A stretch of 64,000 nt of DNA from Victivallis sp. Marseille-Q1083 (lineage in GTDB: Bacteria; Verrucomicrobiota; Lentisphaeria; Victivallales; Victivallaceae). The translations under genes were made by a program, and so were the position numbers. Shown here piece after piece: positions 56,831-64,000 of the stretch. Location: assembly GCF_903645315.1 (NCBI RefSeq), contig NZ_CAHJXL010000002.1:1-64000 (forward strand), written 5' to 3'. Each line of letters begins with the position of its first letter. The first letter of the stretch is position 1. A model generated the notes under the pieces. It was not told the origin of the DNA. It ran no database searches and was given only the letters and a program-made list of their open reading frames with translations.

Positions 56831-58348
56831 GTGGAGCTAGCAAGTCAAAACAGGGTGGAACACGGCTGCCGGCCGTTGCTGGAAATCAGGGCGCTGACCA
56901 AAACCTACGATGCGGTAACAGCGCTCCGTGCCGTTTCGCTGTCGTTGCCGGCCGGCTGTATTCTGGGCGTCATCGGCGAAAACGGCGCCGGCAAATCGAC
57001 GTTCGCCAAATGCGTCACCGGCCTGGTCAGGCCGACCGGCGGTGAAATACTGCTTGACGGCCGTCCGGTCCGGGGGATGACGCCGGCGATTTCCGGTATT
57101 CCGCAGGAATTCGACCTGGTGGAGCATCTCAGCGTGGCGGAGAATATTTTTCTGGGCCGGGAGCCAGGCCGTTGGCTGCTGCTTGACCGCAGGAAGATGA
57201 ACGAGGCGTCATCGCGGCAACTGGCTAAATTGCGGGCGGAGGTGTCGCCGGAAGCGTTGATTGCGGCGTTGTCGCCGTCCCAGAAGCAGATGGTGGCGAT
57301 TGCCAAGGCGTTTGCCGGCAATTGCCGGGTATTGGTGATGGATGAGCCGACGACGATTTTGAATCCCGAAGAGACGGCCCGGCTGTTTGCGGTGATGCGG
57401 GAATTTCGGGCCGCCGGCAATGCGATCGTTTATATTTCCCATAAGCTGGCCGAGGTCCGGGAGATTTGTGACCGGATCGCCGTCTTCCGCGATGGTGAAT
57501 TGATTTCCGTCGATGCGGCTGCCGAATTGGAACCGGCGGAGATGGCGCGGCGGATGGTGGGGCGGGAGCTGACCCGGCTGTTTCCGGAGCCGCTGAACCG
57601 GGCGCCGGGGGAGATGGTGCTGGGAGTGGGAAATCTGGGCGCGGCGCCGCTGGTGGAGGGGGGCAGTTTCGGGCTGCGGCGCGGCGAATTGCTCGGCGTC
57701 GCCGGTTTGGCCGGCGCCGGCCGGACCGAATTGGCCGAAGCGCTTGCCGGTTTGCGCCGGATTGACGGCGGCGGGATTAAAATAGCCGGACATCCGGTCA
57801 GGTTCCGGTCGGCGGCGCAGGCGGTGGCGGCCGGGGTCAGTTATCTCTCCGAGGACCGGCAGGGCAGCGGCATTCTGCCGGATTTTTCCATCGAAGAGAA
57901 TATTACGCTGGTATCGCTGGCCAAATATTGCCGTTGCGGGTTCTACTCCCGGCGGCGCGGCGCGGCGGGCGCCCGGAATTATGTGAAGCGTTTCCGGATC
58001 AAACCGTCCGACGTCGCGATGCCGCTGCGGGCGCTCTCCGGCGGCAATCAACAGAAGGTCGCCGTCGCCCGCGGCCTGGATACCGCGCCGTCGGTGTTCA
58101 TCTTCGACGAACCGACTCGCGGGGTCGATGTCGGGGCGCGGCGGGAAATTTACGATTTTATCCGGGATCTGGCGGCCGGCGGGGTCGGCTGTCTGTTGAT
58201 TTCGTCGGATATGGAGGAACTGCTCGGCATGTGCCGGAAAATCATGGTGATGCGCGAGGGTAAAGTGGCCGGCTTCGTCAGCGGCGAACGTTTGACGGAG
58301 GCCGAATTGATGTACCTGGCGATTGGAGTGAAGCATGAGGTGGAGTAA
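56831..58348 (+). CDS. sugar ABC transporter ATP-binding protein, RbsA/MglA type
   Basis: A 505-residue protein with two ATPase domains. The first has GENGAGKSTFAK and SPSQKQMVAIAKAF...VLVMDEPT. The second has GLAGAGRTELAEAL and the ALSGGNQQKVAVARGL signature with FIFDEPTRGVDVGARREIYDF, typical of the ribose/galactose family. Start: GTG 56831 has GGAAGGG nine bases upstream; ATG 56810 in the same frame sits at the predicted transcript start. It overlaps the permease gene by 14 bases. It powers uptake of a monosaccharide, type unknown. Confidence 0.9.
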   Translation: MELASQNRVEHGCRPLLEIRALTKTYDAVTALRAVSLSLPAGCILGVIGENGAGKSTFAKCVTGLVRPTGGEILLDGRPVRGMTPAISGIPQEFDLVEHLSVAENIFLGREPGRWLLLDRRKMNEASSRQLAKLRAEVSPEALIAALSPSQKQMVAIAKAFAGNCRVLVMDEPTTILNPEETARLFAVMREFRAAGNAIVYISHKLAEVREICDRIAVFRDGELISVDAAAELEPAEMARRMVGRELTRLFPEPLNRAPGEMVLGVGNLGAAPLVEGGSFGLRRGELLGVAGLAGAGRTELAEALAGLRRIDGGGIKIAGHPVRFRSAAQAVAAGVSYLSEDRQGSGILPDFSIEENITLVSLAKYCRCGFYSRRRGAAGARNYVKRFRIKPSDVAMPLRALSGGNQQKVAVARGLDTAPSVFIFDEPTRGVDVGARREIYDFIRDLAAGGVGCLLISSDMEELLGMCRKIMVMREGKVAGFVSGERLTEAELMYLAIGVKHEVE

Positions 58349-59303
58349 CGGGGCGCCGGTGGGGAGGTTTCTGCGCAATTCCGGCGGCGTTTATGTCGTT
58401 TTGGCGGTGCTGTTGATACTTTGTTCGGTGTCGAACGAGTATTTCCGCAATCCGCAGAATTTGTTCAATATCACCCGGCAGGTTTCCTACAGCGGCATCA
58501 TTGCGCTGGGGATGACCTTTGTCATCGCCGCCGGCGGCATTGATCTGGCGGTCGGTTCGCTGCTGGCGCTGGCCGGCGTGGGCGCATTGCTGGCGATGGA
58601 GCTGGCGCCGGGCTCGCCGCTGCTGCAACTGCTGCTGGCGCTGGTTGCCGCAATTGGCATCGGCGCCGCCGGCGGAGCGGTCAATGGCGTGCTGGTCGGG
58701 GCGGCGCGGATTCAGCCGTTTATCGTCACGCTGGGAACGATGTCGATCTATCGTTCGCTGGCGCTCTATTTTGCCGATGCCGGGCTGGTGACGACCGACA
58801 ACGGCCTCTACCGGGAATTGGCGTCGGCGACGTTCGGCGGGGTTTCGCTGCCGGCGCTGGTTTTGCTCGTCCTTACCGTCCTGCTCGGCGTCGTGCTGCG
58901 CTCGACCCGGTTCGGCCGCCATGTCTGCGCGGTCGGTTCCAACGAGCGGGTGGCGCGTTATGCGGCGATTCCGACCGGCAGAGTCAAATTCTACACGTAT
59001 TTGCTGGCCGGGGTGCTGGCCGGGGTCAGCGCTTTTCTGCTCGGCGGCCGGCTGAGTTCGATCAGCAGTTCCGGCGCCGGACTTTCCTATGAATTGGACG
59101 CGATTGCCGCCGTGATCATCGGCGGTGCCGCGATGACCGGCGGCAAAGCGTCGGTTCCCGGCACGCTGGCCGGCGTGCTGTTGCTCGGCATCGTCTCCAA
59201 CGTGCTGGACATGTGGGGCGTTTCGGTCAATCTGCAGGGAACGGTCAAGGGGTTGGTGATTATCATCGCAGTGTTGATGCAATATAAGAGAAAGGATGTC
59301 TGA
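58335..59303 (+). CDS. sugar ABC transporter permease, RbsC type
   Basis: A 322-residue membrane protein with about 8-10 helices. Family motifs seen are LFNITRQVSYSGIIALGMTFVIAAGGIDLAVGSLLAL, GAARIQPFIVTLGTMSIYRSLAL, RFGRHVCAVGSNERVARYAAIP and AIAAVIIGGAAMTGGKASVPGTLAGVLLL. It pairs with the ATPase upstream. The next gene starts at the last base of its stop codon. Confidence 0.92.
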   Translation: MRWSNGAPVGRFLRNSGGVYVVLAVLLILCSVSNEYFRNPQNLFNITRQVSYSGIIALGMTFVIAAGGIDLAVGSLLALAGVGALLAMELAPGSPLLQLLLALVAAIGIGAAGGAVNGVLVGAARIQPFIVTLGTMSIYRSLALYFADAGLVTTDNGLYRELASATFGGVSLPALVLLVLTVLLGVVLRSTRFGRHVCAVGSNERVARYAAIPTGRVKFYTYLLAGVLAGVSAFLLGGRLSSISSSGAGLSYELDAIAAVIIGGAAMTGGKASVPGTLAGVLLLGIVSNVLDMWGVSVNLQGTVKGLVIIIAVLMQYKRKDV

Positions 59304-60262
59304 TGAAAAAATTGTTTGCCGTGTGTATGGCCGCATTGCTAGCGTTGAGCCTGATTTCCTGCGGCAAATCCGAGGCGAAGAAAGTGCGTATCGGCGTGTC
59401 GATTCCGGCTGCCGACCACGGTTGGACCGGCGGGGTGGTCTGGAGTGCCGAAGAGGCCAAAAAACGGCTGGAAGCCGCCGATCCGGAATTGGAGATCATC
59501 ATTTCCACGGCGCGCGATGCCGCCGAACAGGTCAGCAAGATTGAAAATTTGATGGTGCGCAACGTCGATGCGCTGGTGGTGCTGCCGCAGGAACCCGGTC
59601 CGCTGACCGGCGTCTGCGAAGAGGCCAAAAAACAGGGAATCTTCCTGGTGACGGTCGACCGCGGGCTGGAAAAGCCGGTGCAGGACGTCAATGTCGCCGG
59701 CGACAATGCCGGATTCGGCCGGGCCGCCGCGCAGGCGATTGTCGCAGCGCTGGACGGCAAGGGCGACATTCTGGTGATGGAAGGGATTCCGTGCGTCGTC
59801 AACACCGACCGGGTGGAGGCGTTCCGGCAGGAACTCGCCGGCCATCCTGATTTGAAAATTATGGAATCGCAGTCGGCTTACTGGGACACCGAAAAAGGGT
59901 TGAAATTGATGGAGAATTATCTGCAGAAATATCCGAAGATCGATGCCGTCTGGGTGGGGGATGACGATGTGCTGCTCGGGGCGTTGAAGGCGCTGCAGGA
60001 ATCCGGTCGCCGTGATGTCAGGTTGATGCTCGGCGGCGGCGGCAGCCGTCAGGTGATCAAGATGATCCTTGATGCCGACCCGGTGGTCAATCTGACCGTC
60101 ACCTATCCGCCGCGGATGATCGAAGTCGGCATTACCGCCGCGCTGGAAGGCGTCCGCAACGAAGGCAGGGTGCCGGCCGGCAAAGAGCAAATCGTCATGC
60201 CGTCGGAAATCGTCAACCGCGACAATGCGGCGGATTTTTACTTTCCGGACTCCATCTATTGA
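59303..60262 (+). CDS. sugar ABC transporter substrate-binding lipoprotein
   Basis: A 319-residue periplasmic-binding-protein of the ribose/galactose class with lipoprotein signal MKKLFAVCMAALLALSLISC. It has KVRIGVSIPAADHGWTGGVVWSAEEA, AEQVSKIENLMVRNVDALVVLPQEPG and YPKIDAVWVGDDDVLLGALKAL. It should be anchored outside the cytoplasmic membrane and deliver the sugar to the permease. The ligand is unknown; the neighbouring GH106-like gene makes rhamnose a candidate. Confidence 0.9.
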   Translation: MKKLFAVCMAALLALSLISCGKSEAKKVRIGVSIPAADHGWTGGVVWSAEEAKKRLEAADPELEIIISTARDAAEQVSKIENLMVRNVDALVVLPQEPGPLTGVCEEAKKQGIFLVTVDRGLEKPVQDVNVAGDNAGFGRAAAQAIVAALDGKGDILVMEGIPCVVNTDRVEAFRQELAGHPDLKIMESQSAYWDTEKGLKLMENYLQKYPKIDAVWVGDDDVLLGALKALQESGRRDVRLMLGGGGSRQVIKMILDADPVVNLTVTYPPRMIEVGITAALEGVRNEGRVPAGKEQIVMPSEIVNRDNAADFYFPDSIY

Positions 60263-60320
60263 TGCCGGGCGATGTAAAGTTCGAAACCGGATTCGGAGGC
60301 AATCCGGCTTGCCGGGCGGA

Positions 60321-60357
60321 CGCCGGGAAGGCAACTTCACCTTCCCGGCGTTTTTTT
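60321..60357 (+). terminator. intrinsic terminator of the ABC transporter operon
   Basis: Stem CGCCGGGAAGG/CCTTCCCGGCG with an 8-base loop, directly followed by seven T (60351-60357). A textbook Rho-independent terminator for the plus strand. Confidence 0.93.
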
Positions 60358-60370
60358 GTATATAGAAACT

Positions 60371-63300
60371 TCAGCTCCGGAACAACAATTCCGGCGGCGT
60401 CAGCAAACCGGACGGCATCAACAGCCTCTCAGTCCGTTCGCAGGCTTTCATTTCGGTCGGTCCGGTCCATTCGAGGTAAAGGTCGCCCCAGTAGAACGGG
60501 CCATGCGAATTGCGGCGGCAACCGAGCACTTCTAGCGTCAGGCGGTTCCGGCCGGGCTGCAGCGCATCCGTCAATTCCAATTCATAGGGCGGCCAGCCGA
60601 CCAGCCCGACGGTCTGGCCGTTGACCAGAATCCGCAACGCCGTCCCGCCGATATCGCCGGCTTTCAGAAAAACGCGTTCCCCGGTCGGCCGGTACTGCCA
60701 ATCCAGCGAATAAGCGAGATTGCCGGAATAATTGGGCAAGCCCTGTGCAACCCAGTCGCCGGTGGCCAGCGTAGGCGGCGGCGCCAGCAGCGTGCTGGTC
60801 GTACCAGCGGTCCGGACCCCGAAATCGCCGAGCAGAAACATCGCTTCCAAACCGCTGCAATCAATCTGATAAGCCAGGCGGACGGTGCAGCAATTTTCAC
60901 CGATCCGCAAAGCGCCGGACGGCAGCGGCAGTTTTTTCAGGGATTCATCCACCCAGAAGCCGTCGCTCCGGGCAGGATCCAATTTTACGCCATTGATAAG
61001 AATTTCAGCTGCTTCCGGTTGTTCCATCGCCAGATAGACCGGCGTGTGCGGTATCACATCGCAATGGAAACGGTAGGCAAGTTCGATGGCGGCCGGCGGT
61101 TTGGCGCTCGGTTGGCGGGCCCACGGCTGCACCATCGCTCCGCCGCGCGGCTGTTCGTCCATCGCCTGCCGGATACGGTCGTCGATGGTCAGAATGAAAG
61201 TTTCCGGCTGCCACTCGCCGGCGGCAATCCGGTAGCGGGCGAAGTCGAGGACGGCGACATTGGGTTCGTCGAGTTGATAATCCCAGTGAGCCGGCGCCAA
61301 CGGTTCCCGGCGCTGCACCGTCCAGTTCGGTCGCGGCGCGGCTTTGACGCTGCCGGCCGGCACCAGCAGGAACAACCGGGTTTCCAGGCCGGCCAGACTG
61401 GTGGCGAGTTCCCAGCCGCCGGGGATTTGCCGGGCTTCGGCCAGATAGGTGCGGCCGTCGACCGGATCCAGTTCCAGCCATTCTCCGGCTGCCGGAGCCA
61501 GGACTTTCACCGTCAGGCGCTCATAACCGCGGTTGCGTTCCCTGGCTCGCACCTTATCGACCATTTCCCCGCTGAACGGGTGCGGGAAACCGGTGTTGCA
61601 GAGCATCAACGCCAATCCGTCCTTCCGCTCGCGCAACTGATAGAGCACCACTTCCGCCGGCCGGCCGGCCGGATCGTCGATGGCGACCCGGCGAACTAGG
61701 TTGAGTGCCGCCAGCCAATCGGGTGTCAGCAGCGGCTGCAATGTGGCCGGCAACGATTTATCTTCCTCCGCATCCAGACAGACCGGCAACCGGTCCGGGA
61801 CGGCGGCGGTAATCAGACCGCCGGCGGCTTGAAATTGCTGCAGCAGTTTCAGGGTTGAACTGCGCAGCGTGAGCAGCGGCGGCAAGACCACGGCGCGGTA
61901 AGTGGCCTGGCCGACCCGCAAGACCGGACGGTCGTCAACCATTGCCACTTCGGCGTGCCGGGCCAGGATATCCTCATCGCCGTAGTCGAAATCGAGATGA
62001 TTGGCGAGCAGTTGATTGCGGGTGGCAGTAAAGCCGTGCTGCAGCGCTTTCACCGCCGGATTGTGTTCCCGGTCGCCGGCCATCAGCAGCCACATCGATT
62101 CGATCGGATGGATGACCAGAATTTCGCGTATTTCGCGGCCCTCGCTGAGTACCGTATTGAGCCGGGCGAAATAATCTTCGACGAAACCGTAATAGCGGAA
62201 CCACGGCGATTGCCGCGAAATGGCGGCCGGATAATCCCGTTTGGCTTCCCCTTCCATCGTGTACCAGGCGAGATGCTGGCAGCGCAGGTTGACACCGAGC
62301 ACCGTCTGCCAGTCGCCGATCGCCTTATGCCCGGCGAACGGAAAATGCCAGCCGGTGCAGCCGTAGGTCTCGGTGAGCCGCCATTGCCGGCCGAATTGTC
62401 TGGCGGCGGAAGCCAACTGTTTGACGGTGTCGAAGATCTGCCAGAATTCTCCCAGTTGATCCATGCCCGGCAATTGCATGTACTCATAAAAGCGCATGCA
62501 GTTGCCGACGAAACCGGCCTGCAGATCCAATGTGTCCTCCCACAAGACATGGCCGGTGAAAGCGATATGATGGCGGGCGCACCATTCGCCGATCTGCCTG
62601 CTGTAGGAATTGACGAACAAGGTGGTCAATTCCTCCATATAGCAATACAGCGCCCTGGAGTAAGGAACGCCTTCAACCCGATAGAACAGTTCCGGCAAAT
62701 GGTCGAGCAGCTCAAAGCCGAAACGCTGCCGGAACAATTCCGGCAGCCGGTCGGTCCACGGCGTGCTCCGGCAATTGTCGCCGCAATTGACATTGACGCC
62801 GCCGTAATTGGGTTCGTCGGTGAAAATCGCCGGCGAGGCCTTGCCGAACTGTTCGCCGACTTCCCGGAAGTAAGGTTCATAGGTGACGTCGATGAATTTT
62901 TCAACCGCTTCCGGATTGAGTACATCCAGATAGCTGGAATTGTTGTGCCAGGGGCTGGGCTCCTGGAGTTTGCGGTAAAAGTGGATCAGCGATTCGCCCG
63001 TTTCCAGTTTGTCCGGCAGTTCGGCCAGCCGTTCAACCTGCGACGCGCGGTCGCCGTCCAGCCGGGCGCGGAAAATGGCGATGGTATCCGCCGTCGGCTG
63101 CAGCCGGGCCGGATCTTGGAAGGTTTCGGCGATCAGCATGCGCAGCGAATATTGCCGGTCGGCGGTGACCAGGCCGCCGGCGGAACCGGACGGCCAGCGG
63201 TCTTCATCGTACAGATATGCCTTCATCTCCTGCTTCCGGGCTTCGTCGATACAGGCCTTGATGCAGTTGAACCATTTTTCACTGAGATACGGCGTATTCA

Positions 63301-63478
63301 ATCCGACCCGGGCGTGCATGAAAAATCCGCCGAGCCCGGCGGCTTTCATCTGGCGGATCTGGCGGCGCAGCTCCTCTTCTTCCAGCCGGCCGTTCCAACT
63401 CCAGAACGGCGCGCCGCGGTACTGCGACGCCGGGTGGCGGAAGTTTTCGAGGAGCTCCTGGCAGTTCTTGGATTCCAT
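60371..63478 (-). CDS. GH106-like glycoside hydrolase (alpha-L-rhamnosidase type)
   Basis: A 1035-residue protein without a signal peptide. The N-terminal YRGAPFWSWNGRLEEEELRRQIRQMKAAGLGGFFMHARVGL and YLYDEDRWPSGSAGG are typical of GH106 and related large enzymes; AIFTDEPNYGG and RLTETYGCTGW carry candidate acidic residues. A glutamine-amidotransferase-like domain and C-terminal jelly-roll-like regions (to GPFYWGDLYLEWTGP) complete the layout. It starts after GAAAGGAAATGC. The divergent AraC gene at 63560 is the likely regulator. Rhamnosidase activity is inferred from family likeness. Confidence 0.75.
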   Translation of the reverse strand: MESKNCQELLENFRHPASQYRGAPFWSWNGRLEEEELRRQIRQMKAAGLGGFFMHARVGLNTPYLSEKWFNCIKACIDEARKQEMKAYLYDEDRWPSGSAGGLVTADRQYSLRMLIAETFQDPARLQPTADTIAIFRARLDGDRASQVERLAELPDKLETGESLIHFYRKLQEPSPWHNNSSYLDVLNPEAVEKFIDVTYEPYFREVGEQFGKASPAIFTDEPNYGGVNVNCGDNCRSTPWTDRLPELFRQRFGFELLDHLPELFYRVEGVPYSRALYCYMEELTTLFVNSYSRQIGEWCARHHIAFTGHVLWEDTLDLQAGFVGNCMRFYEYMQLPGMDQLGEFWQIFDTVKQLASAARQFGRQWRLTETYGCTGWHFPFAGHKAIGDWQTVLGVNLRCQHLAWYTMEGEAKRDYPAAISRQSPWFRYYGFVEDYFARLNTVLSEGREIREILVIHPIESMWLLMAGDREHNPAVKALQHGFTATRNQLLANHLDFDYGDEDILARHAEVAMVDDRPVLRVGQATYRAVVLPPLLTLRSSTLKLLQQFQAAGGLITAAVPDRLPVCLDAEEDKSLPATLQPLLTPDWLAALNLVRRVAIDDPAGRPAEVVLYQLRERKDGLALMLCNTGFPHPFSGEMVDKVRARERNRGYERLTVKVLAPAAGEWLELDPVDGRTYLAEARQIPGGWELATSLAGLETRLFLLVPAGSVKAAPRPNWTVQRREPLAPAHWDYQLDEPNVAVLDFARYRIAAGEWQPETFILTIDDRIRQAMDEQPRGGAMVQPWARQPSAKPPAAIELAYRFHCDVIPHTPVYLAMEQPEAAEILINGVKLDPARSDGFWVDESLKKLPLPSGALRIGENCCTVRLAYQIDCSGLEAMFLLGDFGVRTAGTTSTLLAPPPTLATGDWVAQGLPNYSGNLAYSLDWQYRPTGERVFLKAGDIGGTALRILVNGQTVGLVGWPPYELELTDALQPGRNRLTLEVLGCRRNSHGPFYWGDLYLEWTGPTEMKACERTERLLMPSGLLTPPELLFRS

Positions 63479-63559
63479 CTTTGCATTTCCTTTCGAATGA
63501 AACTATATTGGAGACAAGATATAATTTGCCGTAAAACCATTTTTTCGCCATGACGAATC

Positions 63560-64000
63560 ATGCAAAAAACAGCACATTTCATGCAAGAAGATCATTTGCA
63601 GCGTGAAGCATCCAGTTTTGTGGATTTTGTCGCACCTGATGGCTTGCCGTTGAGGGTGTTGCGGTTCGAGCCTCAGAAGGATACCGGATTGCACGACCAC
63701 AAGTTTTATGAACTGGTGATCGTTTTCGGTGGAGAATCCTGTCACAATACCATCCGGGAGCGCTACCAGATCGGGGCAGGGGACGTCTTCCTGATCCGGC
63801 CCGGTGAAATTCACGGCTATGAAGCGACCAACGGTTTGAATCTGGTCAATATCCTTTATTGGCAGGAGCAATTGAATCTGCCGCTGTACGATTTGAAGAA
63901 TTTGCCGGGCTATCATGCTTTTTTCGAATTGGAACCGGAAATGCGGCGCCAGCACGGCTTCCGCAAGCATTTACAGGTGAGCAAACGGAATTTGAGTTTT
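63560..64000 (+). CDS. AraC family regulator, N-terminal part (runs off the window)
   Basis: 147 codons from ATG 63560 without stop to the window end. The translation begins MQKTAHFMQEDHLQREASS and contains the cupin motif TGLHDHKFYELVIVFGG followed by YQIGAGDVFLIRPGEIHGYEA, as in the sugar-binding domain of AraC regulators such as RhaS/RhaR. The DNA-binding part lies beyond the window. It is divergent from the GH106-like gene with only 81 bases between, so it probably controls it. Confidence 0.8.
   Translation, partial: MQKTAHFMQEDHLQREASSFVDFVAPDGLPLRVLRFEPQKDTGLHDHKFYELVIVFGGESCHNTIRERYQIGAGDVFLIRPGEIHGYEATNGLNLVNILYWQEQLNLPLYDLKNLPGYHAFFELEPEMRRQHGFRKHLQVSKRNLSF

Noticed and set aside
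1-64000. CRISPR arrays, tRNA or rRNA genes
   Set aside because: No regularly spaced short repeats, cloverleaf-like sequences or conserved rRNA stretches were noticed; the repeats present are RHS core copies and IS ends.

Overview
The window looks like a chromosomal segment of a carbohydrate-degrading member of the Lentisphaerota (Victivallis-like). This rests on gene content, not on a marker gene. The signs are several secreted prepilin-like proteins with the H-X9-DG motif placed directly in front of glycoside hydrolase genes, two DUF4838 proteins, GH95/GH29/GH106-like enzymes, AraC regulators with each cassette, and high-GC metabolic genes. No rRNA, tRNA or CRISPR array was seen.

Left part (1-18121): a rearranged RHS polymorphic-toxin island. 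High-GC copies of one RHS core occur four times (109-890, 8311-12850, 13893-14690, 16783-17690). Three run into different AT-rich C-terminal tips; the fourth has lost its tip. Tip 1 has a lipase-like A-H-S-Q-G elbow and is followed by two lipoprotein genes that look like immunity genes. This tip plus lipoprotein pair is duplicated as an orphan cassette at 4098-8297. Three insertion sequences (2257-3625, 4202-5782, 5874-7179), each with a perfect target duplication, have split one lipoprotein gene and the orphan tip; removing them on paper restores reading frames. The island ends in an internally deleted IS5-type element joined to an IS1380 remnant.

Middle part (18254-38234): a mannitol-dehydrogenase-family oxidoreductase with a FucP-like transporter, a DUF1846 protein, a fused homocysteine methyltransferase/methylene-THF reductase, then an AraC regulator divergent from two pilin-like genes. 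The second pilin-like gene is followed by a secreted hydrolase-like protein, a GH95 fucosidase and fucose mutarotase (fucU). A GntR/FCD regulator and the complete dTDP-L-rhamnose pathway (rfbBACD order) follow on the minus strand.

Right part (38366-64000): a large unclassified hydrolase-like protein; a small phosphatase; a thioredoxin/DsbD-like membrane protein with a GNAT acetyltransferase; a second AraC-pilin cassette with DUF4838, a divergent GH95-like protein and a GH29 fucosidase; a second DUF4838 gene; a broken BlaI/M56-peptidase locus that appears to have continued into an ankyrin-repeat protein; a sugar ABC transporter operon; and a GH106-like gene divergent from a partial AraC gene.

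Two themes deserve most attention. One is the RHS tip/lipoprotein switching island. The other is a regulated cassette design in which an AraC regulator, a near-identical operator/promoter and a pilin-like protein head polysaccharide (chiefly fucose-containing glycan) degradation genes.
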